Source: Vulgatibacter incomptus_A
Lineage (GTDB): Bacteria > Myxococcota > Myxococcia > Myxococcales > Vulgatibacteraceae
Assembly (NCBI GenBank): GCA_040391605.1
Contig: JBEBXK010000001.1
Coordinates: 176,479-240,478 of the forward strand
Direction of reading: 5' to 3'
Length of the DNA stretch: 64,000 nt
Shown here: in pieces, positions 44,814-52,790 of the stretch
Layout: every line of letters starts with the position of its first letter
Numbering within the stretch: the first letter of the stretch is position 1
Program-made: the position numbers and the translations under genes
The notes under the pieces: model-generated
Told to the model about the DNA's origin: nothing
What the model saw: only the letters and a program-made list of their open reading frames with translations
Databases searched by the model: none

Positions 44814-45075
44814 GATTGGGGAGGGTTGGCAGAAAAACGGGGTCATCTTCTTTTCGGGAGAAATGCATCTTCATTATTCCCGTAGTAACTTTTAGCCAAC
44901 AAACCCTCCCTACTATCCCCAACGACAAGAAAGAGCGGAGAAACACAGGGGTTTTCATCAGGAGGGTTTCGGTTCCTACCGTCCCCAAAGGGGAGGGTAA
45001 CCCTCCCCAAGTGCTCGATTTCGGGGCTGGCTCGGCTCGTACATCGGGTCTTCCGGTCGATTGGGGAGGGTTTGG
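44814..45075. repeat. GGGGAGGG box cluster, candidate origin or operator array
   Basis: GATTGGGGAGGGTTGG at 44814-44829, its inverted form CCAACAAACCCTCCC at 44896-44910, GGAGGGTTTCGG at 44961, a perfect hairpin GGGGAGGG-TAA-CCCTCCCC at 44990-45008, and TTGGGGAGGGTTTGG at 45060-45074. Variants share the core and both orientations occur. Confidence 0.55.
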
Positions 45076-45142
45076 CGGAATACAACCATCCCCAGTTTTG
45101 GCCTTCCACCCGGCCAGACATCGGGGGAGTCCCCGGCCCCAG

Positions 45143-45455
45143 TCAGGAGGGAAGACCCGCCGTTCCGGAATTCTCGATGACCTCCCAAAGGCGGGCCTCC
45201 TGGTTCAGCTCCCGAACCAGCTTCCGCCGGTCCAACTCCTGGCGAGCCAGCTTGAAGGTGGACCGCTCCTCCATTTCGATGGCCCTGAGGGCGAACCAAA
45301 TCGGCGTGGAGCACTTGCGCAGATCGTCATAGAGGAGAGCATCCGGCGGTCCCCAGGAGATCCGCGATCAACCCATCGGTCCAGCCCCGGCGCTTCAGGG
45401 TGGCTCGGTTGAGGTAGGGAAGCGGCCCGTTGTAATCCGTGACATCGTTAGCCAT
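45143..45455 (-). pseudogene. Small phage gene with a one-base frameshift
   Basis: From the ATG at 45453-45455 (AAAGGAAA upstream) the frame reads MANDVTDYNGPLPYLNRATL, then RRGWTDGLIADLLG, and then stops at 45327. In the adjacent frame the protein-like sequence carries on: GPPDALLYDDLRKCSTPIWF and ALRAIEMEERSTFKLARQ, to a stop at 45143. One surplus base near 45344-45355 explains the break, and 313 bp equals 104 codons plus one base. It may be a true mutation, a sequencing error or a programmed frameshift. Restored product about 103 residues, family unknown to me. Confidence 0.65.
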
Positions 45456-45751
45456 ATCAATACATTTCCTTTCCGGTCCGTCGTTGGACGATCCGGGAGC
45501 TATGTGCAGCCATGACGACTGGCAAGCAAAAAGCGACACGTCGGGCCGTTTCGTGCGCTTGACTATCGCATTACCCCATCCGTAACGCCTCCATGGCCTA
45601 GACGCCTCCAGGACGGGCGATCCCCCGGCCCCTTCGCTCCCCTTGGCCCGGTGCCGTTCGTCGCTCCTGGGGCCTCCTGGAGGGCCCGAAAAAACGAAGG
45701 CCCGCCCCCTGGAGTAGGAGCGGGCCTCGTACGAATCGAACGGAACTCGGG
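45456..45751. other. Intergenic region in the early module
   Basis: 296 bp without a convincing gene. It contains the leftward terminator at 45688-45727 and presumably a leftward promoter for the frameshifted gene. Confidence 0.4.
45688..45727 (-). terminator. Intrinsic terminator of the leftward 79-residue gene
   Basis: Read leftward: AGGCCCGC (45727-45720), 14-base loop, GCGGGCCT (45705-45698), then TTCGTTTTTT. It is a perfect 8-bp GC-rich stem 24 bp after the stop of the gene at 45752-45991. Confidence 0.8.
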
Positions 45752-45991
45752 TCAGGTCTTGGGACCGTGGACGATCTCCGCCAACCTTGCCCACGCCTTC
45801 TTGTGCTCAGGCAGAAGTTCGTTGAACCGCTTGGCGTTCGCGAAGATCTCCTCCACCTCCTCTTTCGAGAGCCACGGAGTTTCGACCGCGATCTGGCTCA
45901 GCTCCTTCTGCCGTCGAAGAAGGAAGTTCAGTTCGTCCGCCACCGCGTCCAGGGCTGCCGCCGCTTCCCGCCTCTCCTCCATATCCGCCAT
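45752..45991 (-). CDS. Small helical phage protein
   Basis: 79 residues, charged and helical (AAAALDAVADELNFLLRRQKEL, KEEVEEIFANAKRFNELLPEH). The ATG at 45989-45991 follows AAGGAGGAA at ideal spacing. It is leftward, ends at a terminator, and diverges from the late module. Function unknown; small early regulators and anti-host proteins often have this position, but nothing here proves it. Confidence 0.65.
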   Translation of the reverse strand: MADMEERREAAAALDAVADELNFLLRRQKELSQIAVETPWLSKEEVEEIFANAKRFNELLPEHKKAWARLAEIVHGPKT

Positions 45992-46217
45992 TGATTCCTC
46001 CTTGGGCCCCGGTCCATCCGGGTATCGGGCGAATCGACCATCCCAGGTCCGACCGGTCAAGTTCACGGGGTCGATTTCCCCGACACTAAATCTTCGTTCA
46101 GGTGCGGGGACCAATATCTTCGAACGCTCGGACCTCCAACGTTTACCGATCCTCCAGGTCCCCCAGTCCCAAAAACGGGACACGTGAGAATTTCGGAAAA
46201 TAGTTGCATGCGACCGG

Positions 46218-46245
46218 TTGCAACGTTTCGCTTTACTGTTATCCT
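46218..46245 (+). promoter_or_regulatory. Candidate late promoter
   Basis: -35 box TTGCAA (46218-46223), 16-bp spacer, -10 box TATCCT (46240-46245); an overlapping TATAGA at 46245 is an alternative. A TTGCA...TGCAA symmetric motif covers the -35 region and could bind a regulator. Confidence 0.45.
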
Positions 46246-46364
46246 ATAGATAGAAGGTGGACCTGCTCCTCCCGCCGGTGAGAGCGCCTTCTACGTGGGT
46301 CGGTCCAGGTTGCTCCGTTTCTCGGTTCGGAGCCCTGACTCTCGCTACCCCATGCTGTCTCCTA

Positions 46365-46404
46365 GGCCCCTCCTTCCCGACCTCCTCCACGGGTCGGAGG
46401 GGCC
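46365..46404 (+). promoter_or_regulatory. Long hairpin in the late leader
   Basis: GGCCCCTCC (46365-46373) and GGAGGGGCC (46396-46404) pair perfectly, with an inner GACC/GGTC stem. It ends 26 bp before the first late start codon. No clean T run follows; it may be an antitermination, attenuation or processing site. Confidence 0.45.
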
Positions 46405-46430
46405 GCCCTTTATCCCTCCAAGGACCGACC

Positions 46431-46547
46431 ATGTTTCAGATCAGATCCAGGCGAGATCTCCGCGGTCTAGTTGGCCCCGCGTTCGTAATTTCGGGGTCCC
46501 TGATGGTCCTTCATGCATTCGCCAAGTTCCTGGGGTGGCTCGATTGA
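46431..46547 (+). CDS. 38-residue membrane peptide
   Basis: A short peptide with a basic start (MFQIRSRRDLRGL) and one hydrophobic helix (VGPAFVISGSLMVLHAFAKFLGWL). AAGGA lies 9 bases before the ATG, at 46420-46424, and supports translation. First gene of the rightward operon. It could be a small holin or another membrane-acting lysis or exclusion peptide; size and topology allow, but do not prove, that. Confidence 0.55.
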   Translation: MFQIRSRRDLRGLVGPAFVISGSLMVLHAFAKFLGWLD

Positions 46548-46555
46548 TTCCGGCC

Positions 46556-46741
46556 ATGACGCCAGAGCAGATCGAAAGCACCCTGAAGGCGTGGGGGAAG
46601 GCGTGGGCCAAGGCCCTTCGGGGATTCGCCTTCCAGATTCGAGAATTGCGGGAAGTGACCACTGATATCGAGCTTCGGCTTGCGCGCCTCGAAAAGCGGA
46701 ACGAATCACCAAACCTTTTTGACCGCTACGAGGACGATTAG
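46556..46741 (+). CDS. Small helical phage protein
   Basis: 61 residues (MTPEQIESTLKAWGKAWAKAL, then a heptad-like stretch ELREVTTDIELRLARLEKR), probably a coiled coil. A TTG at 46544 overlapping the previous stop is the alternative start. It lies 3 bp before the next gene, in one operon. No family recognised. Confidence 0.55.
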   Translation: MTPEQIESTLKAWGKAWAKALRGFAFQIRELREVTTDIELRLARLEKRNESPNLFDRYEDD

Positions 46742-46744
46742 ACC

Positions 46745-46960
46745 ATGCCTCCAATCAATGAATTCGAAACGCTAAAGGATCACGAAGCAAGGATTCGTCT
46801 CTGCGAGAGCGAGCGCGTGTCCAAGGAAGACTTCAAGGAACTCCAGAAGCTGGTTCAGGCCCTCCATTCCAAGGTCTTGATCCTTAGCGCGGTTTGCATG
46901 GGGGCCGGGTTTGTCGGGTCAGCCGGTATTCCTGCCCTCATGAAGCTAGCGGGTGGCTGA
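46745..46960 (+). CDS. Coiled-coil protein with C-terminal TM helix, XhlA/holin-like
   Basis: 71 residues: charged coiled-coil start (FETLKDHEARIRLCESERVSK) and a C-terminal hydrophobic segment (VLILSAVCMGAGFVGSAGIPALMKL). This layout is that of XhlA-type proteins that work with holins in host lysis. No endolysin is adjacent, so the role is tentative. Confidence 0.55.
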   Translation: MPPINEFETLKDHEARIRLCESERVSKEDFKELQKLVQALHSKVLILSAVCMGAGFVGSAGIPALMKLAGG

Positions 46961-46962
46961 TC

Positions 46963-47340
46963 TTGGCTCTCCTTCCCAAGCGTACCTGTACGGCTCCAGG
47001 TTGCGGGCGGACCCAGCGGGGTTCCCGTTGCGACCTCCACCCGTACGAACGGGATAAACGGGAAGCGGCGGTCTACGATCAGCGTCGTGGCTCAAGTATA
47101 TCGAGAGGCTACGACTGGACGTGGAAAAAGGCTCGCGATGCCTTCTTGAAAGAGCATCCGCTTTGCGTCCGGTGCCTAGAGCGGGGGGAGATCAAAGCGG
47201 CAACGCTTGTAGACCACGTTATCCCCCTGAAGGCTGGGGGACCTCGGCTCGAATACTCGAATCTTCAAGCCCTGGACGACCGGTGCCACGCGACGAAATC
47301 GCGGGAAGACCGAGAGCGCTACGGCTCCCTACTCGATTGA
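46963..47340 (+). CDS. HNH endonuclease, late-operon type
   Basis: 125 residues, TTG start. Zinc-type Cys pairs (CTAPGCGRTQRGSRCDLH) are followed by the HNH core CVRCLERGEIKAATLVDHVIPLKAGG, LQALDDRCHATKSREDRERYG. HNH proteins of this kind lie next to the terminase in many HK97-like phages and assist packaging of cos DNA. Here several structural genes separate it from terminase, which is unusual. Confidence 0.85.
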   Translation: MALLPKRTCTAPGCGRTQRGSRCDLHPYERDKREAAVYDQRRGSSISRGYDWTWKKARDAFLKEHPLCVRCLERGEIKAATLVDHVIPLKAGGPRLEYSNLQALDDRCHATKSREDRERYGSLLD

Positions 47341-47394
47341 CCTTCGCTCCCCGGAATCGCGGGAGCCACTGAAACAACATTCAAAGGACCTGTC

Positions 47395-47769
47395 ATGGCT
47401 CTATCTACGTCCGCTCGGGACCAGCTTGTAAACAAGCTCTATCGCAATACCGATTTCACGTCTCCCGTTACGGTCTACGTTTCGCTTCACTCCAGCGATC
47501 CGGGAATCACGGGAGCGGGCGAAATCGCGGGAGGCTCCTACTCCCGTAAGGCGATCACCTTCAGCGCGCCTTCGGGCGGAATCGTCTCCAACTCCAGCCT
47601 GATCGAATTCCAAGGGATGCCAGCCGTAACGGTTACCCACCTTGGTTTGTGGGCGGCTGCCAGCGGGGGCCAGTTCCTTATGGGCGGATCTGCCAACGCT
47701 ACCAAGACCTACGGGGTTGGCGACACCTGCCAGATCAAGGCGTCCACGCTAACGGCGGGCCTGAGCTAA
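47395..47769 (+). CDS. Phage tail fibre-associated protein
   Basis: 124 residues of a small family common in siphoviruses: LVNKLYRNTDFTSPVTVYVSL, SSDPGITGAGEIAGGSYSRKAITF, MPAVTVTHLGLWAAASGGQ. Members are usually annotated as tail fibre or minor structural proteins. Beta-rich and probably a trimeric or knob domain. It is the first gene of a set of adhesion-type genes before the terminase. Confidence 0.65.
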   Translation: MALSTSARDQLVNKLYRNTDFTSPVTVYVSLHSSDPGITGAGEIAGGSYSRKAITFSAPSGGIVSNSSLIEFQGMPAVTVTHLGLWAAASGGQFLMGGSANATKTYGVGDTCQIKASTLTAGLS

Positions 47770-47773
47770 GCCG

Positions 47774-48868
47774 ATGCCGGACTTGGAGCTAGAGGGGGCG
47801 GGGATCGACCTGGAAGGCGCGGGCCTTGAAGCCAACGGACTGGGGGAGATCCAGCCGATGGCGAGTATTCCGGGACGAATCCCCACGGTCATCAAGACCG
47901 ATTATCCAGCCCGTTGGGAGAACATCGAAATGGCGGTACTGGATCGCTCGGTCGGCTTTGCCACAGCCATGCCAAACGCCGCGCTTCAGTATCTCCAGTT
48001 CGGTGGCTTCTTCTCGCCTTCGGACATCCCCGCCGGCGAAGTGATCGCCTCGCTATCATTGAACCTCTACCATCACGGCGAAAACGCGGCGCGCGGAAGC
48101 CTGTCCTACGCGCTTAGGAAGCCGGACGGATCTTCGGCGGGATGGAGTGGTTCCGGAGGAACAGATACGCCAAGCGCAACTTGGCTGCCCGGCGGATTCT
48201 ACTTTACTCCAGGACAGAACGATAACACCCCCGCTACCGTATCGACCTACTTCATCTACGTTAGCGCACCGTCCAACGCAACCTACGTGGACATCGCCAA
48301 TGTCTCGCTTACGGTAACTACCAAACCGGCCTTCAACACGATTGAACTTGGGGCCTCCTTCTCCAACGCCTCCAGCCTCCTAGCAGACTTCACGAGAGCG
48401 GTTCCAACAAGCTCGGCTCTCCAGGCTGTCTCGAACCTCTCGGCAACGCTCCAGGCTCAGATCCAGATCGCTTCGTCGCTCCTCTCGTCGGGGACTCTTT
48501 CCGCCGACCTTCAGCGGCTGGCGGTCATCGCGGTAGACGCTGCCCTTCAGGGCAACGGAACCCTTCTCTCCGATCTCCTCCGAGCGGCGGAAACCGAAGG
48601 TTCCCTGTTTGGGAATCCGTTCCTCCAGGCGGGACTAGATCGGGCGGTCCCCACCTCTGCGGACCTATTCGCGGGAGCCTTCCTTACCGCTTCCCTAGAG
48701 AGAGCGGCGGACCTCCAAGCCTCTTTCCTGGGGACTCCCTTCCTCACCGCCGATCTACGGAAGGCCCTCCCGCCAATCGTGGGACCCGTGGCGAGGATCG
48801 GAGAGGCGGGAAGCTCTCTCGATATCGAATCCAATACACAATCCCTAATCATCCTGGGGGACTCCTAA
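47774..48868 (+). CDS. Phage structural protein with repetitive C-terminus
   Basis: 364 residues. N-terminal 190 residues are beta-rich (jelly-roll-like) with no recognised family. From about 195 to 345 there are repeats of about 20-25 residues built on LxADLxRA and TLSADL/FLTADL, with Ala/Ser/Leu-rich strands suggesting a beta-solenoid fibre. Similar repeats occur in phage fibre proteins. It lies 4 bp after the fibre-associated gene and 3 bp before the BppU-like gene. Confidence 0.6.
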   Translation: MPDLELEGAGIDLEGAGLEANGLGEIQPMASIPGRIPTVIKTDYPARWENIEMAVLDRSVGFATAMPNAALQYLQFGGFFSPSDIPAGEVIASLSLNLYHHGENAARGSLSYALRKPDGSSAGWSGSGGTDTPSATWLPGGFYFTPGQNDNTPATVSTYFIYVSAPSNATYVDIANVSLTVTTKPAFNTIELGASFSNASSLLADFTRAVPTSSALQAVSNLSATLQAQIQIASSLLSSGTLSADLQRLAVIAVDAALQGNGTLLSDLLRAAETEGSLFGNPFLQAGLDRAVPTSADLFAGAFLTASLERAADLQASFLGTPFLTADLRKALPPIVGPVARIGEAGSSLDIESNTQSLIILGDS

Positions 48869-48871
48869 GCC

Positions 48872-49213
48872 ATGGCCTACTCGATCAAAGCGGGGGACGT
48901 GAATCCTCCTCTCGATATGTTCCTGACCGACCAGGACGGGAAAGCAATCGACCTCACCGGATGCACGGTCCGGGTAACAATCGCATCCAAGCCCAACGTC
49001 CCTCCTATCGTTTCGGGAGAAGCAACCATCCTTGACCCCAAGGCGGGGAAAATCAGGTATATTTGGAGTCAAGGGGAAACAGATCGTCCGGGGATCTACT
49101 TGGTAGAAGCAATCATCCGGGACGAGAACGGGGACGAGACCACGGTTCCCGCTTCCTCCTACGGGATGATTTCGATTCATCCCCGGCTTCAGAAGCCCTT
49201 CCCGTTGTTCTAG
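48872..49213 (+). CDS. BppU-like baseplate protein (N-terminal domain)
   Basis: 113 residues with the Ig-like BppU N-terminal pattern: GDVNPPLDMFLTDQDGKAIDL, TGCTVRVTIAS, AKAGKIRY-type end (DPKAGKIRYIWSQGETDRPG), YLVEAIIRDENG. In lactococcal phages this domain attaches receptor-binding protein to the baseplate; here it is free-standing. In operon with the two preceding genes. Confidence 0.65.
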   Translation: MAYSIKAGDVNPPLDMFLTDQDGKAIDLTGCTVRVTIASKPNVPPIVSGEATILDPKAGKIRYIWSQGETDRPGIYLVEAIIRDENGDETTVPASSYGMISIHPRLQKPFPLF

Positions 49214-49424
49214 GGCCCAGCCCCCATCCCTCTAGGCGATCGGCCTTCCTAGGGCCGTCCAGGGGCCTTCCAGGCCCTATGCCAGGGGGAACCAGGTCAG
49301 CCGATGGGGAGGGGGCCTTCCAAACTTTTGGAGGGGTCCGCCCGAACCGTCTCCCCCCAGGGCCGAAGAACTCGGGCAGGTTTGAAAAAACAAAAACCCC
49401 GGAACCGGAAGGAGGCGAATCGGA

Positions 49425-49907
49425 ATGCCGCCCGGTCCAAAACCCCTTACGGTTGACGAAAAGAAGCTGAAGGGGACGTTCAAGAAGTCTCGAAACAAGC
49501 TCAACATGCCAACGCAATCGAAGGATCGTCCGATCCCTCCCGCGAATCTTTCGCCCCTGGCCACCGAGAAGTTCAATCTCCTGGCTGATCGGCTCGAAGC
49601 GGAAAACAGGCTCTCGGCTTCTCATACCGAAATCTTGGTCTTGGCTGCCCAGCGGTTGGAGGAGATTGAAGACCTAGCCGAGTCGATCAAGGAAGTGGGC
49701 CGGGTCTACAAGACCGTTTCGGAAACAGGGTCCGTCATCATCCGTGCCAACCCGGCTTGCTCGATGCTGGATAAGGCCATGAAGCACCTTCACCAAGCCT
49801 TGGCTGAACTCGGGTTGACCCCTTCGGCCATGCAGCGGGTAGGGGCTCCAATCTCTACAGCCGAGAAAAAGGAACCGAACAAGTTTCAACTGTTCGTAGC
49901 GAAGTAA
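49425..49907 (+). CDS. Terminase small subunit, P27 family
   Basis: 160 residues. The basic opening MPPGPKPLTVDEKKLKGTFKKSR and the helical core (LSPLATEKFNLLADRLEAENRL, HTEILVLAAQRLEEI, RANPACSMLDKAMKHLHQAL) match the P27-type small terminase, which recognises the phage packaging site. AAGGAGG precedes the start. The stop and the large-subunit start overlap (49907). The 211-bp gap upstream has several GGCC-rich inverted repeats and may hold the packaging site. Confidence 0.85.
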   Translation: MPPGPKPLTVDEKKLKGTFKKSRNKLNMPTQSKDRPIPPANLSPLATEKFNLLADRLEAENRLSASHTEILVLAAQRLEEIEDLAESIKEVGRVYKTVSETGSVIIRANPACSMLDKAMKHLHQALAELGLTPSAMQRVGAPISTAEKKEPNKFQLFVAK

Positions 49908-51580
49908 TGAAGGACTATGTAGGGATTGCCAACCAGTATTGCCGAGACGTTCAGGACGGAAAGATCCTCGCCTGTAAACAGGTTCGGCAAGCCACCAAGA
50001 GGCATCTAGACGATCTAGAGCGGGCCAAAACAGACTCGTTTCCCTACTACTTTGACCCCAAGAAGGGTTCAAGGATCGCCCACTTTGCCGAACAGCTTCC
50101 GCACATCTACGGGGAACTAGCGGGGGAACCTCTCACCCTAGAGCCCTGGCAGACCTGGATCTTGGCGTCCCTCTACGGTTGGGTAAAGAAGGAAGCCCCG
50201 CACTACCGGCGCTTTACCTTCGCGTATATCGAGGTTCCCCGTAAGAACGGAAAGAGCTTCATCGGTTCCGCGATTGGTCTCTACGGTCTCGCGGCTGACG
50301 GTGAATCCGGGGCCCAGGTCTTCTCCTGCGGCTCCACTCAGAAGCAGTCCAAAGAGATTTGGGACGTTTCCAAGCACCAAGTAAATTGGACTCCCGATCT
50401 CACCGAAGCTCTCGGGGTCGAGGCTTGGTCCGGTTCCATTACCGTTACCCAGACCGCCTCGAAGTATCAGCCGTTGACAGGAAAGCCAAAGCACGGCTCG
50501 AACCCGTCCCTGGCACTGATCGACGAGATCCACCAGCATCGGGATTCGGAGATCCTGGATACGATCCGATCCGGCATGAAGGGTCGGAAGCAACCGCTGA
50601 TCGTCTGCCTGACCACTGCGGGCCACGACGTAAACGGGGTTGCCTACCGGATACGGCAGGATCTGGAGAAGGTCCTAGAGGGCTCCGTTGAAGACGAACG
50701 TTTCTTCGGAGCGATCTACACGATCGACGAGGACGACGACTGGGGTTCGGACGATGCCATTCGGAAGGCGAACCCGAACCTGGACGTGTCAACCTACCTC
50801 TCGGAACTTCAGCTAGAGAGGGATCGGGCGCTTCGAGATCCCCACTTGGCTTCGGTCTTCAAGACCTACCACCTGTGCGTCTACCAGTCGGCCAAGAATC
50901 CCTACTTCGATGCAGTCGCCTTCAAGGAGCTTGGCGATCCCTCCCTGAAGCTAGAGGACTTCATCGGCAAGCCGATCCGGATGTTCGTAGGGGTCGATTT
51001 CGCTGCCTCCCAAGATCTCTCGTGCGTCTCGGCCATCTTCGAGCACGAAGGGAAGCTCCACATCTTCCCGAAGTTCTTCCTCCCGTCCGATACAGCCGAT
51101 CGGGTCCGGAACATCCCCTACCGAGAGTATGAGAAGCAAGGCTTCGTGACCTTCTCCGATGGTCCGGTCATGGATGAAGAACTCCTGGCGGACCATATGC
51201 GTTACCTCCAAACGCATTTCCATCCGGAAGCCTTCTGCTTCGATCGGTATGGCATCGGCGGAACCATGATTAGGCTCGATTACGAGGGCCTAAATGTGAT
51301 ACACTATGCTCAGACAGTTCGGAATCTATCCGGTGGCATGAAGAAGCTACGGGATCTGATCGTCTTGGGGGAAGTCGTCCACGACGGAAACCCCCTGTCC
51401 GTTTGGAATATCTCGAACGTTATTTCCAAGCCGGACAAGCGCAACAACGACTACCCCGACAAGTCCCGAGACGAAAACAAGATCGATATGGCGGTAGCTA
51501 CCATCATGCCTCTGAAGCATTGGATGGACACTCCCGAGATCACCGGAGATCTGAAGTTGGTTTCTATCCAACTAGGTTGA
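49907..51580 (+). CDS. Terminase large subunit
   Basis: 557 residues; packages DNA into the prohead using ATP and cuts concatemers. ATPase: variant Walker A VPRKNGKS (110-117), Walker B LALIDEIH (D206, E207), coupling motif CLTTAG. Nuclease: FVGVDFAASQDLSCVSA (first acidic residue) and DMAVATIMPL near the end. Sequence type is the Terminase_1/HK97-like group that works with P27 small subunits. Confidence 0.95.
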   Translation: MKDYVGIANQYCRDVQDGKILACKQVRQATKRHLDDLERAKTDSFPYYFDPKKGSRIAHFAEQLPHIYGELAGEPLTLEPWQTWILASLYGWVKKEAPHYRRFTFAYIEVPRKNGKSFIGSAIGLYGLAADGESGAQVFSCGSTQKQSKEIWDVSKHQVNWTPDLTEALGVEAWSGSITVTQTASKYQPLTGKPKHGSNPSLALIDEIHQHRDSEILDTIRSGMKGRKQPLIVCLTTAGHDVNGVAYRIRQDLEKVLEGSVEDERFFGAIYTIDEDDDWGSDDAIRKANPNLDVSTYLSELQLERDRALRDPHLASVFKTYHLCVYQSAKNPYFDAVAFKELGDPSLKLEDFIGKPIRMFVGVDFAASQDLSCVSAIFEHEGKLHIFPKFFLPSDTADRVRNIPYREYEKQGFVTFSDGPVMDEELLADHMRYLQTHFHPEAFCFDRYGIGGTMIRLDYEGLNVIHYAQTVRNLSGGMKKLRDLIVLGEVVHDGNPLSVWNISNVISKPDKRNNDYPDKSRDENKIDMAVATIMPLKHWMDTPEITGDLKLVSIQLG

Positions 51581-51584
51581 TCTA

Positions 51585-52790
51585 ATGGCATTTTGGAATC
51601 GCAAGCCCAAGACAGAACAGACTCGAAGCCTGTCCCTATCGGACTGGAGTCCGGATGTCGTTTTCGACCCTCACAATCCGGATTCGACGCTCTCCATCTC
51701 AACCGTTTTTGCGGCCGTCTCCCGGATCTCCTCGACAATCGCTTGCCTTCCGGTCTCCCTGTATCAGGACGTTGACGGGAACAAGGTCAAGGACCCCGAT
51801 CATCCCCTAACGGACCTGGTTTCCATCGCCCCCAATCCGCTTATGTCGGGACCCGATTTTTGGGGAGCGATCGTTACTTCCCTTCTTCTGACCGGAAACA
51901 GTTTCGTAAGGATCGTCCGCTCTCCTGTGGACGCTTCCGTCAAGGCTCTCGTTCCGCTGAACGCGGCTAGGGTTATGGTCAAGCCTACTGAGGGCGGGAC
52001 CTCGCTCCTCTACTTCGTTGAAGGCTTCGAGGAGCCGCTAAGCAAGTTTGACGTGTTCCACGTAAAGGGATTCTCGGTAGACGGAATCATGGGGATCAGC
52101 CCCATTACGACGGTCCGGGAAACCTTCGAACTAGCAAAGCATGCTGATCGGGCGGCTGCGGCTGCCATGAAGAATTCAGCTCGACCCAGCGGCTACTTCG
52201 AGTCGACACTGAAGTTTGACGAGAAGGTCATGGACCAGTTCCTTGCGGACTGGAAAAAGCGGCACGGGGGCACAAACACAGGGTCGGCCTCCTTCCTGCC
52301 ACAGGGAGTCAAGTACACTCCCCTATCGATGTCGGTTGAGGATGCCGGGTGGATCTCGTCCCGGAAGTTCTCCCGAACCGAAGTGTCTAGCTTGTTTCAC
52401 CTGCCAGGATTCATGGTTGGCGAATTGGACCGTGCGACCTGGGGAAACACTGAGGCTCTAGGCGAGGACTTCAGCCGCCTTACGCTAACCCCCTGGATCG
52501 TCCGGATTGAGAAGGCTTTCAATCACCAGGTCCTTCTCCCATCCGAGATTCGGTCCGGCTATTACATCAAGTTCAATCAAGCGGCTCTCCTCCGTGCGAG
52601 TGAGACAGAACGCGCCAAGACGCAGGCCGTCCAGATCGCAAGCGGAACGCTTTCCCCGAATGAGGCAAGGCGGCTTGAAGATCGCAACCTTCGAACCGAT
52701 CCGGCGGGTGACTCCTTCCAGTCTCCCCTGAATATGCGGCTGGATATGACCATCCCCGCCCCCGATACCAAGGAAGACCCACTAGAATGA
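51585..52790 (+). CDS. Portal protein, HK97 family
   Basis: 401 residues. Dodecameric ring at the capsid vertex through which DNA passes. Conserved stretches: VFAAVSRISSTIACLPVSLYQD, GPDFWGAIVTSLLLTGNSFV, FHVKGFSVDGIMGISPI, and FHLPGFMVGELDRATWGNTEAL. The stop overlaps the protease start (ATGA). Confidence 0.93.
   Translation: MAFWNRKPKTEQTRSLSLSDWSPDVVFDPHNPDSTLSISTVFAAVSRISSTIACLPVSLYQDVDGNKVKDPDHPLTDLVSIAPNPLMSGPDFWGAIVTSLLLTGNSFVRIVRSPVDASVKALVPLNAARVMVKPTEGGTSLLYFVEGFEEPLSKFDVFHVKGFSVDGIMGISPITTVRETFELAKHADRAAAAAMKNSARPSGYFESTLKFDEKVMDQFLADWKKRHGGTNTGSASFLPQGVKYTPLSMSVEDAGWISSRKFSRTEVSSLFHLPGFMVGELDRATWGNTEALGEDFSRLTLTPWIVRIEKAFNHQVLLPSEIRSGYYIKFNQAALLRASETERAKTQAVQIASGTLSPNEARRLEDRNLRTDPAGDSFQSPLNMRLDMTIPAPDTKEDPLE

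Larger units (their letters stand above)
44532..45142. other. 611-bp non-coding region with repeats
   Basis: No reading frame here has coding character or good start signals. It contains an AT-richer inverted repeat near the HTH gene and several GGGGAGGG(T) boxes in both orientations. It is the best candidate in the window for the phage early control region and/or replication origin. Confidence 0.55.
45992..46430. promoter_or_regulatory. Divergent control region between early and late modules
   Basis: 439 bp with no supported gene. It holds the candidate rightward promoter (46218-46245) and a long hairpin (46365-46404), so about 180 bases of leader RNA precede the first late gene. Confidence 0.5.

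Noticed and set aside
44976..45314. 112-residue minus-strand frame in the early region
   Set aside because: It overlaps, in another frame, the better supported continuation of the frameshifted gene and is Gly/Pro-rich.
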